Assembly: GCF_000485595.1 (NCBI RefSeq)
Contig: NW_014577136.1
Location: 24,902 to 88,901, forward strand
Direction: 5' to 3'
From: Priapulus caudatus
Taxonomy: Eukaryota; Priapulida; Priapulimorpha; Priapulimorphida; Priapulidae
Length of the DNA stretch: 64,000 bases
Both the position numbers and the translations under genes were made by a program. Positions 23,301 to 35,300 of the stretch are shown piece after piece. A model generated the notes under the pieces. The model did no database searches and was not told the origin of the DNA. It saw nothing but the letters and a program-made list of their open reading frames with translations. Every line of letters begins with the position of its first letter. The first letter of the stretch is position 1.

Positions 23301-26300
23301 CGCACACACACACACACACACAAACAGCTACTCAGTGGAACAAACCATGCAGCTTTATTATAGTATGACGGGCATAGAAGCCAAACAGCAAAACAAAGCT
23401 GGGGAGGGGCACGTGACCGGCGAGCGCGAGCGCCATCTACCAGGCTACATCCGCAGCATGCTAAAGTAGTCTAACTATGCCACTGCAGTGCTGGCGTGAC
23501 TGCCTTATTAAATTGAGAATGTGATGTAGTATACTTGATGTATGCAAGTAGTGTTTAGCTACGCAACATATATGTGATCAAGTACAAACTAGTTTTAATT
23601 TAGACCATTACTTAAAAACTACAATTAATTAAAACCATTACAAGTGAAAAAAAATCATCCTAAAAAGATTGATACCAAGGATTTGGTGCCCATAAAATAT
23701 TATTAGTTGACTGTCATGCATAGGTGTTACTGTTGGAGGATATCTACATGGTGGTACTATATATGCTAGTATATATGGTAATATAATCATACTATTTGAT
23801 ATTTTTTAACACGGCTTTCTATTTTAGTCAGTCCATCGATAATATATTCTCAGTATAATGTATATATCTATGTAAATGGAATGATATTTACAGAGTTTCA
23901 GAGCAGCACAAATAATGACACAAACAGAATGGAACAGCTTCTTGGGTCTATGACTAAACCGGATCACCCACTCGGAAAGTTTATGTGGGGTATGACACAT
24001 TTCATATGCCTTATATTTGCATTAAAATTGTCACACTTTTTTATACATACTTAAATAATATATAGAGTTATGGTAGTAATTGCTGTATTGTACAGGACTG
24101 AAGCTTTCAAGCTCTCATTTTCCCCCTAATGATCTGATTTATTGATTGTGAATTTTTTTATTGCAAGTATATGTATACTAAATATCAATGTATGTTTTAG
24201 TGGGTGCATTGATTCAGTGCGGTCTGAATCACCTCATACTCGTGTTTTTCAACAATACACATTGTTAGGTAATGAACAATCTCTGATATCAACACCAGCT
24301 GCAGAAGGTATTGATGTCTATGCCAGACTGAGAGAGTTCCATTCAAGATGGTATTCGGCCCAGTACATGACCTTGGTTGTACAATCACAGGGTATGTTAT
24401 ATTTTGTTTTTAGCTCATCTGACGTAGTCAGATGCAGCTTGTAGAATCGCATGATCGTCCGTGCGTCCGTCAACAGTTTTGGGCACAAATCTTAACCGCT
24501 CGACGTACGGTCACGATATTCGGAACGTCGGGGGGGGGGGGGACTCAGGATGACAAATTTGGGGGTCAAAGGTCAAGACGTGTAAACGGAGAGGGAATAT
24601 TGCTCCCTTAAGTTAAGGTATAGGAGGAAATATGGAATTGCGGCACAAATCTCAACGGCTCGACCTATGCTCTTAATATTCAGTGTATAGTGTGATGGGC
24701 AGGAAACCCATCACCAGTGTGAAATTGGAGGTCACAGGTCAAAGGGCAGTGGGGTAAGGTCAGATATCAGACATTTTCTGAGGACATGGCCTAATGGACA
24801 GAGTGAAAAACTTTTTTGTTTCAGCGCTGACCTACCATTTTTATCACTTTATTGAAAGGACTATGAAATGTGCTTTCCACTGACGTGCGAAGATTAAGTG
24901 TCTGATAACCTTTTGACCCTCAAGAGGAGGGTTAAGCATGGATTCCTGAACTATCTCAATGATGTCACAGTGTTCTCATACTCATGGCACATCCATAATT
25001 TAGAAAGCCAATAAGCCTGGATAGCCGAACGCCTACACCGCAGGCATCACGGCTCAAAGGTCGTTGGATCGAATCCCGTCAGATTTTTTATTATTTACCT
25101 GTTTTCTGTATCTTTATTTATTTAACTATTATTCCAATTAACGCAAATATTTACATTATTTATTTACAACAATTTAATAACAACAAATAACTTTTACAAC
25201 AATTGATTTTTTTTAATTTTTTAATTGGGTTAGGGTAAGGGTCACAATGCACCATAAAACAGGAGTTTCAGGCACGCGATTTGTATCAACCAATGGGATT
25301 TGGGAGGTATGCAGAATGCAGAAGGTTGCTGAAATGATGTGTACGCAACTGCGTATCTGCATATCTGCGCCTAACAAAGGTGTCACTACGCACAACTTAA
25401 ATGTTACGTTTATAATCGTTGCAACAGACCTCAGATGAGACCAGACGCTCTGCGGCTCTTGTTACAAAATAAAAATGGAAAAAAATGGGCACAAATTTCA
25501 CTGGGTTTATAACTTTAAATTACAGAGATAGGCGTATCCATTCTGTGAGGTAGTTTCACTGTATAATTGACTTTGTGAGGTAAACACAAAATGTACCCTT
25601 CATAGGCGAGTGTTTCTCCTACAGACAGACATATCCACTAACATTGGTTTTACACTATCTTGCACATGTAGAGACATTGGATACCTTGGAGACATGGGTT
25701 AGGGAGATTTTCTCATCAATTCCTAATAAGTAGGTAGTATATATAGACCTATAACTATAGTTACCTAGATTTTGAAATTAATTTCTCATGTGACAATTTT
25801 GTACATATATAACATTGTATAATTCAGGTTATTATATCATTTATTTAAGTTAATACATGTTCTTTTTGTTTTGCTAGTGGACTGCCAGCACCTATCTATC
25901 ATCATCTTCAGGTAGGAGTTTTGATTTACACAATTTTAAAGTAAGGAATTTGAACTTCTCGACTTATTTTCCCGACCATTACAATACTTATTGCTCACGT
26001 AAGATCAAGTGTCATGTAAGGCCAACATGTCTTTGAACACTCGTGCATCGGTACTTTCACTGGTACATATGTTTTTTTTTTAGGATCCGTTTGATACAGA
26101 GAAACACAGAAAATTATACAAGGGTAAATTACTTCAACTTGCATGTTTTTTTGCATGCTATTAGCTATCATGTTTATAGATGTGTGCGCTTTTTTTTAAA
26201 TACTGAAATTACAAGGTAGATATGTTATTTTCCTCCAAACTTAAAGCTTGCACACAGAAGAAGTGCAGTCAATCTAACTTACTCATGGTTAAATATAAAA

Positions 26301-29300
26301 CCATATAAAATTCAAAGCAATGGCAATTTCATTTCTCCACTGCAGACATCTTGTCATTTATAATTATGTTGCGTTTTTACTTGTCTTTCATTTCAAATTA
26401 ATTTACATGTTTCTATTCTTGCTTAGTCATTTTGTAATACTATATTTTTAATAATGACGGGTTGAGTTTGAGTCTAAAAAGGGGATGAGTGTAATGTATT
26501 AGGTTTTTAATAGAGTAATAGTTACCGCTGTACGGTGGCGCCGCCACCCGGTTCTAGAAGTGAAATAAAAGATGGATATATTATAATTTATGTTTATGTG
26601 TATATATGTATATAACATATATATATATAATGTATATATGTGTATGAAAATGTTTGTTGCCATTTTGAATTGTTAGAAGTCATCCATTGCATTGCATGTG
26701 GTACCATAATTCAAATGGTAGGTTCATGTGGAGGTTCTATATGCAGTATGTCACCTGACTTGTTGGTTGTTGTTGTTGTTGTTTACAGTGGTGCCATTAA
26801 GGAACACACATCAGCTGGATATTATGTGGTCTCTACCTTGTCAGTTGAACCACTACAGGTACCATCTAAAAGAGGAATCGTATCATAGTTGGCCAATTCC
26901 AATTGATCATATTAAACTAATGTAGCAATTTTAATATTTGGGATAAACATTGAAATGAAAGGTCAATGGGTCAGGTCCCAGGGCTGGTATAGAGTAGAAT
27001 AGATGATAGATATAGAGTTGAAATTGTTCCATGATTAGTATTTAGACTGGAATTGTCTAGGATGAATCGTTCTGATAAGAATTATAGTCCTGTAAACTGG
27101 TTCATATTGAAATATATCCTAATTTTTAATGTACCTTCACAACAGTTTCGATCACTGTCAGCGATCTTTATCAAGTGACCTACGTCATCATAGGTAGCAG
27201 TCGATGATGTAGTATCCGCGTGACGTCACAGGATCTTCGGGGCCCCGCCACGCCCTTCCGAAGATCCTGTGACGTCACCCGGATACTACGTCATCGACTG
27301 CTACCTATGATGACGTAGTTCACTTTATAAAGATTGCTGACAGTGATCGAAACTGTTGTGAATTAAGGTACGTTAAAAATTAGGATATATTTCAATATGA
27401 ACCAGTTTACAGTTATAAACTAAATATCCGATGAATTTATTTCAATTATAGTCCTGATAAGAATTAGTCTGGCAATACAGCTCTGATATGCAGTATTCTA
27501 TTGATTTAAAATCATGCTCAGCCCATATTTTGCATTTAATTCGAATACTTTAGAAAATAACAGACGAAAGTATACCATGTATACAGGGTTACACCACACT
27601 GTACAGGATTTCGTTAAATAGCTAGGCTTGCCGTCTAGAAATGTGGATTCTTCAATTCCGAATGAGATGTGAAATCAATATAAATACCAATAATGTAGCA
27701 GATCCTTGTTTCTTATGACCAGTTTTTTGTAGGAAATTATATGACTATAAATTAATAGATAGTACTGGTAGATGCCACTAACCTTGAGGAATGTAATCTC
27801 TGTTCTCACAACAATTTCAATTCCGTAGGGCAAAGCCACTGGAATGCCTGTCATGGCTGATAGGACATGAAGGAAAAGGTAGCATTCTCTCGTGCCTCAA
27901 GAAAAAGTAAGTACGAGTGCATTTTATTCTGTGACCAATTTTACTTTACCGAATACGGGCCTGCACTGTGCTCGAAATCTCTTGTGTTTAAGGCCACGAT
28001 TTTTTATTTTGTTGGTTTACAGAATTTTTGTTGTTGTTGTTGACTCGGTAGGGTAAAAAAAAATGTAAAAAAACTGTTGTTTTGTCAGATCAAACAAGTT
28101 AAAATACAGTGATACTGTTATACATGATATTAAAGTACTTTAAGAAAACTAAATGAAAACAAAACTCAACTTGTAATTATTTTTACCTTTATTATAAAAT
28201 ATTTGTTTATGAAATGTTTTTGTTTTTTACATTAAAATTTTTTTTATTCATATTTCTTAGAGAAAAGGTCGGCGGGAATAAAAAAAATACAGATTTTTCA
28301 ATTTTGTTTTGTTTTTCTTGAAAATTTGGGTCGGCGGATCTGTAAACCAACAAAATAAAAAATTCTCGCCTAATGGTAAAAATGTATTCACTGTCATGTT
28401 AAATAAAACAAAACATTTTCATTGAACTCTGCCTACAGGCTATGGGGTTCATCACTGTCCAGTGGAAATGATGACAGTGGATTTGAGCACAGCACAACAC
28501 ATGCTATGTTCATGATTACTGTTTCATTGAGTGAAGAGGGCCACCAAAGGTTTCAAGACGTAATACTGCATTCAGTCTGTAGCATAAGATGTAAAATCAC
28601 AATGTATTTACCAATAACAGCTTGATCACTTCTAACATTACAGCATACCGTATTATTAATTATCATTTTAATTCCCATCCAATGTGTGATGATATAATGG
28701 TATAATAGTGCAACGATAGTGCTTTCTATTGTTACTACCTGGTGGTAGTCCAAATAAGTAGAAAATACCAGTGTCAGAGTGTGTGCTCTTATTCTACGAA
28801 ATATGTCTATTTATAAACACATTCTTGATATGCTATTCTCTAGGTTATAACAGTGATCTTTGAGTATCTTGAGATGCTAAGGCGGGAGGGACCAAAAGAA
28901 TGGATTTATAACGAAATAAAAACCATAGAGGACAATTCGTTCAGGTTCAAGGAGGAGGTGAGCTATTAGATTGAAAGAAGCAATATTAATGTTCTAATTA
29001 GTTTAAACTTTAATTGAATTACATTGTTAAAAATTAAAAATTGTGAATAAATTCTCAAATGCATCGTGGAATTAATCCGCTTTTTGCACGTGTAACACAA
29101 GTTACATTGGTTGCAGTTTTGTACACTGACGAGTGACCAGTAACGAAGTCGTTCATGCTGCTTTAGTACAGTAATTGTGTTTACGCTAGTGAATCATGTA
29201 AGTAGATTTCCTTGTTGGACGTCTGTAACGATTTAGCTTCACATTAGAGGAATAACGAGTAGTAATGAAAGAGCATTGATTCGGGAATGGAAGAGGGAGC

Positions 29301-32300
29301 TTTATAAATGGTATGATGTATGAATGAGGGAAACTGCATGCTTGTGCCATGCATGCATTAGGTGTCACCATGTCATAATGCAGTGCTTCTTAAACTGGTG
29401 AATGGTTCACCCAAGGGTGAATGTAACTTGCCAAAAACAAGGAAATTTAGTTGGGGATGAATGAAATTTTTTGATAAAGTCTCGAGGGTGAATGACACTG
29501 AAATAGTTTAAGAAGCACTGCCATAATAATGAATCGGGGGTAGAAATTAACTTTTGAACAAGCGAGTCCAACGGACTCCCTACCCTTAAAAAGAGAGAGT
29601 CCACAGCAAAATGTGGACATCTTCCAAATTTTCTTAGGGTATTTGCTAAAAAAAATACTGTAATTCTGCGAGGCCGTGCTCTGGAACGAACTAGTTAGTA
29701 TAGCAGAATTTTCAGAGAGTCACACGGATTTCTGCATATATAAAATCAGGGAGTCCGACAGTGAATCAGGGAGTATTTCCGGACTCGCACCCTGATGAAT
29801 GTTGTGTGTATGTGGCTTTCAGGTGGATCCCATCGAATACGTTCAGCAGCTAGCTAGTAACATGCAGTTCTTTCCTGCCGAACATGTGCTGACCGGCGAC
29901 CAACTATTCTACGACTACGAGCCACGGGTATTGTAGTAGCAACATTTCTCACTGAGTCTTGTCTGGTTGCATAGTCATATATTGTATAGTTGCAGGGTTC
30001 TGCATTTCAGAAAGGATGTCGAGCAATCGAGCAATTCATCCGTGATTGCTAATTCGGGTCAATTACACGTGTTGTACGCGGTGGCAATGTACAGGTAAAC
30101 TCGGCCAGATCACAGACATACGTATATACATCATTAAGAATTATCAAAATTAAACAGGTCAGGTATTGTGATTTTTGAGTGTTTTTATTGTCACATCGAT
30201 GCACATCGGTCATCATATCTTCACAGAGCGATCGGGGAAAGTGACTGTCTCAGATTACGTGTTCATTCACTTATTTGTGATTGTATTCATAGGTGATAAG
30301 CGATTGCTTGAATTTGCTGACGCCCGACAGAATGTGTGTGATCGTGTCTTCTAAGCAATACGAGCCTGTATGTAATGAAACTGAGCCGTGGTATAAGACT
30401 CTGTACCAAGCAGAAGGTGAGAATTATAGTGATTGGGGCAAACCATTTAAAAATAAAATTAAAATTAACAAATAACAGAAATAATACGATTAACAATAAC
30501 AGAATTATTAAATGACAAAAAATGATAGATATACATGTTTGAACTCATGGAGCTGAACATTTATTTAACTCGATATACATACATTAGCATATTGGGCTAA
30601 TGATAAAATATCACTGAGTAGTAAGTCTAGAAGTAAAACATGGAATTAACAATGTATGTTATAAGACTTAGCACACATTGCTTCATTATTCATGAACATA
30701 TTTGCAATGTTTCAGTAATGTGCACATTGTTTAGGTACTGCATGTGTATTGCAGGTATGTTTGTGTATATTATAAACAATGCATCTGACTGTCTGAGTGC
30801 ATGTGCACATGTGCGTGCATGTGTGTGTGTGCACATACATATATGTATTTATGTATATTGCAGATTTAGACCCATCTTGGTTAACAAAGTGGATGCAATC
30901 AGAGCCTCGAAATGAGCTCCATTTGCCAGCCCCGAATCGATTTATGGCTAAAGACTTCACCATTAAAGATCCAGATTGCCCATTGAGTGAGGTATGACAT
31001 CAACTGAATAATTAAATCAAAGTGTGATTGTTTGAGAAAGTCATTCAAAAAGGATCAGAATAGTGTTTGATTTAAAGCTGTAATGGCTTTTCTGTATGGC
31101 TTTTCAGCTATTTTAGTCTACTAGCCAGCCTAGTGAACCTAGAAATGTTGAGTACTATAAGGTTTTATGTTGGAAATGCAATATACAGGTCATAAGGACT
31201 CACAAACTGCCGGATGCTAATATAATTGCATATGTGTAGCATTTTGCATAATCGGCTTAATTAGCGTATTAATTAGGTCAAATCACTAAATCAAGAATAT
31301 TTTCCTTAGTAATTCACATAGAGACTTCATTCGTGTGTCTAGACCCATGTTTTTGACATTAAGCAATTGATCTGGCATGGATTAAAACCCCTACCATCGT
31401 TCCGACTGCCAGAAATCCAATATGGCTATACCATGCATAATTAGGTAAACCGTAAAATCGAAAAATAGAGACTTTGTTTTGATGTTTAGGCCCATGTTCT
31501 TAACACCAAGGATTCCATCGTCTATAGGACTTATATATTTAACAGTAAGTTATTATTATATATGAAAATGTTAAAGGAATAATATGTCCATTGATTATGC
31601 AATGGTGACGAATGCTAGAGTAACTGGCACCTTTTGTAATTAATAAGTACATTACCTTATAGCCGAACGCGTATTAGTTTGTCCAATATCACTGCTGGTT
31701 ACTAAGAAATGTCTAATTGAAATCCGCAGTCCACTAAATGTTTACAGTTTACAGTTTCACTTTCAAACCGCTGCCGGCGAAGCGGGTGTGATACAGATTT
31801 ATAGTGCACCGGACATTTTCGCACGCATGCTCGGTCGTACCTAATGCTAGCGATAGTACAGTACCGTAACTGTATACGTAACAGTAGCTCTGATTGTAAT
31901 GAACGTGGAATCCACGTACGAATCACAGACGCTCTTGATAATGAAGTAGGCTGTGTTGGGGGCCAACACTATGGGGGGATCGCGGACTAACCACGGCCAC
32001 AGACTAAACATGGAAAGCAGACGGCACTACGCGTATTTACGTATATTGGTCAAACGAATACACCTGTGTCCGAAATTGAAGACATGTGGGTACCCGTTCA
32101 TTAGCACCCACGGTTATTTACTTGTGCCTCAATACCGAGAATACGCCCAGAGATACATTCTACGAGCTCATTAGTCAAAGCATCCCACGACAAACAATTC
32201 TCTGCCCAACACCCGTAGCAACATGTGATGTCACCTAACCGTTTTGAGGCTATTTTGCTTGGCAAACAATTTAGCATTGGCACCATGCAGATTACCAGAT

Positions 32301-35300
32301 TTACGGATTTCAATTAGACATTTCTTAGTAATTAGCAGTGATATTGGACAAACTAATACGCGTTTGGCTATAATTAAGGTAATGTACTTATTAACTACAC
32401 AAGGTGCCAGTTACTCTAGCATTCGTTAACATTGCATAATCAATGGACCTATTATGCCTTTAAATATTATGATGCAGCTAGATCGTGGAATACATAGATG
32501 AACACCCAACACCATCAAACTAGTTACTATTCGCCTTCGTCTTTGTGGTTGTGGTCCTGTCCAGATCCTCTTCTCCTTCCGTCTGATCTTCATATCCTTC
32601 TTCAGCATCATCTCGTTGTGTCAGTGAGTTACAACACTCATTTCCTCCTTTACACACACAGTCGCTGGTACATGACAATCCATTTGCTGCACAACCACAC
32701 TTCCTGCTGCAGGCATTCCCCTCTGCTCGGCAGCTGCAGCTAATGACGTCCATGAGGTTTTTTGGTGCGGTAGGTTCTTTTGACAGCACTGGTACCACTT
32801 CATCATAAATTTACAGTAACTTCCCATCCATAGTTAGTGATTTGGACAGCAGGAGGGTCAGCCTTGTCCGCAGCCTTCCATAGCATCATTTGGAGATGTG
32901 CTCTCCGGATATGGAGTCCCAGGTTGATGTCTGTTGGTGGAAGGGACTTCACGGATAGAGGATTCTTTCACTTGCGATAAATCTCGTATCTGGAAACATT
33001 CATTGACGTGCTTTTCTTCTGGCCATATAAATGTAGAAAGAAGGCTTTGCCAGTTGCCATCAGGTCACTGTCAGGGGCATCGTCCTCTCCAAGAACTGAG
33101 TCTAGTCCAGCAATATCGGTCTGGTTGAGCACTTTCAGGGCGGACACTTTCCCTTTCCCATTAGGATAGGACACAGTGTCACAGCCTGAGAGTGCGTGCA
33201 TTCCCAATATTCCCTTGCATTTCTCCCCGAGCTTGGTGACAGTGGCATTGATGTCAAGCACGGATCCATCCCACTTCTCCATCTGAACATGGCATGATAC
33301 TCCATCCTTCCAGCACCAGTACATGAGCAGCTCGAATACTTATGTGTCGTCACTAAGGATACACACAGTCCGAGCTCCCACCGATGCAGCACGAAGCATG
33401 TAGCTGATGAGAGATACGTCTGCTTCATCATGATGCACAATACTGTTGGCTTCGCTCACAAGTTCAATGTTGCTACCAATATCAAAAAGTGTAAAGGTGA
33501 AAAACTAAATTGTCTATAACCTGGAAACGGTATTCGTCCGTCTCCTGATCGTTGGACAAAAGCGGAACCTTGAGTTGTCTGCTGTCTTCCATCATGAGCT
33601 GTGCTCTGTTCCTCCATCACTCATCGACGAGTATGGATTCCTCCGAAAGGGAATCAAGTCAGTACTAGTTAAACATCTCAGCATCATCATAAGGAACCCT
33701 CTTCCCCCTGACACTCTGCTGGTGGACGCCTCTCAGCTACTTTACCACACTGTCTGGCCATCCTTGGGTACAGTGGGTGATCTTGCTGAAGGAAGGAAAT
33801 CTTGCCTCATCAACTACAGAGGGGCAGACACATGTCATCTTCGATCGGCATGAAGGTATCAGTGCAAAGGATCACGAGAGGCAGAGGAGAGCCGGGGAAG
33901 GATCCACTGCATATCAACTGACTCTGAACTCACCACTAGCTGGTCGTGATGCCATCATGAAAAACAAGAACAACAACAGGCAGCTCTCACAACTACTCTG
34001 CACACATGATCTTGGTAGCACCATTGAACTTGTGAGCCAAGCCAACAGTATTGTGCATCATGATGAAGCAGACATATCTCTCATCAGCTACATGCTTCGT
34101 GCTGCATCGGTGGGAGCTCGGACTGTGTGCATCCAGTCCTTAGTGATGACACAGATGTATTCGTGCTGCTCGTGTACTGCATGGTGCTGGAAGGATGGAG
34201 TATCATGCCATGTTTAGATGGAGAAGTGGGATGGATCCGTGCTTGACATCAATGCCACTGTCACCAAGCTCGGAGAGAAATGCAAGGGAATATTGGGAAT
34301 GCACGCACTCTCAGGCTGTGACACTATTGTCTATCCTAAGTGCGGAAAGGGAAAGGATGTCCCCCTGAAAGTGCCTCAACCAGACCGATATTGCTGGACT
34401 AGACTCAGTTCTTGGAGAGGACGATGCCACTGACAGTGACCTGATGGCAACTGGCAAAGCCTTCTTCCTACATTTATATGGCCAGAAGAAATGCACGCTC
34501 AATGAATGCTTCCAGGTACGAGATTATCGCAAGTGAAAGAATCCTCATCGTGAAGTCGCTTCACCAACAAACATCAACCTGGGACTCCATATCCGGGAGC
34601 ACATCTCCAAATGATGCTATGGAAGGCTGCGGACAGAAGGCCTGACCCTCCTGCTGGTCCAAATCGACTAACTATGGATGGGAGTACTGTAAATGATGAA
34701 GTGGCTACCAGTGCCTGTCAAAATAACTACCGCACCAAAACCTCATGGACGTCTATTAGCTGCAGCTGCCGAGCAGAGGGTGATGCTCAGCAGGAAGTGT
34801 GGTTGCTGCAGCAAATTGGATTGTCATGTACCAGCTACTGTGGTGTGTGAAGGAGGAAATGAGTGTGTGTAACTCACTGACACAACGACGGATGATGCTT
34901 AGAAAGATATGAAGAGCAGAAGGAAGTAGAAGATGGATCTAGAGACTGGAGAGAATAATCACAACCATGAAGGATGAAGGCGATAGTAAGTAGTTGATGG
35001 TGTTGGGTGTTTATCTATGTATTCCATGATCTAGCCTGCATCATAATATTTAACATTTTTTATTAATAATAACTTACTGTTAAATATATAAGTTCTATAG
35101 ATGATGGAATCCTTGCTAGTGTATACCTCCCATTATGCATGGCGCCATATGCATTTCTGGCAGTGGAAGCGATGGTAGGGGTTTGATGCTCATGCCAGAT
35201 CCGAATTGGGGTTAGCCGCTAAACAGTTACCGCTGGAGGCAGGCCACATCTGCAGAGGTGAAGAATTATCCGCGTACCCAGATGCGAACCCGCGTACTTA

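Noticed and set aside
25014-25085. Functional tRNA gene
   Set aside because: The B-box is nearly right but acceptor and T stems do not pair; more likely a SINE remnant.
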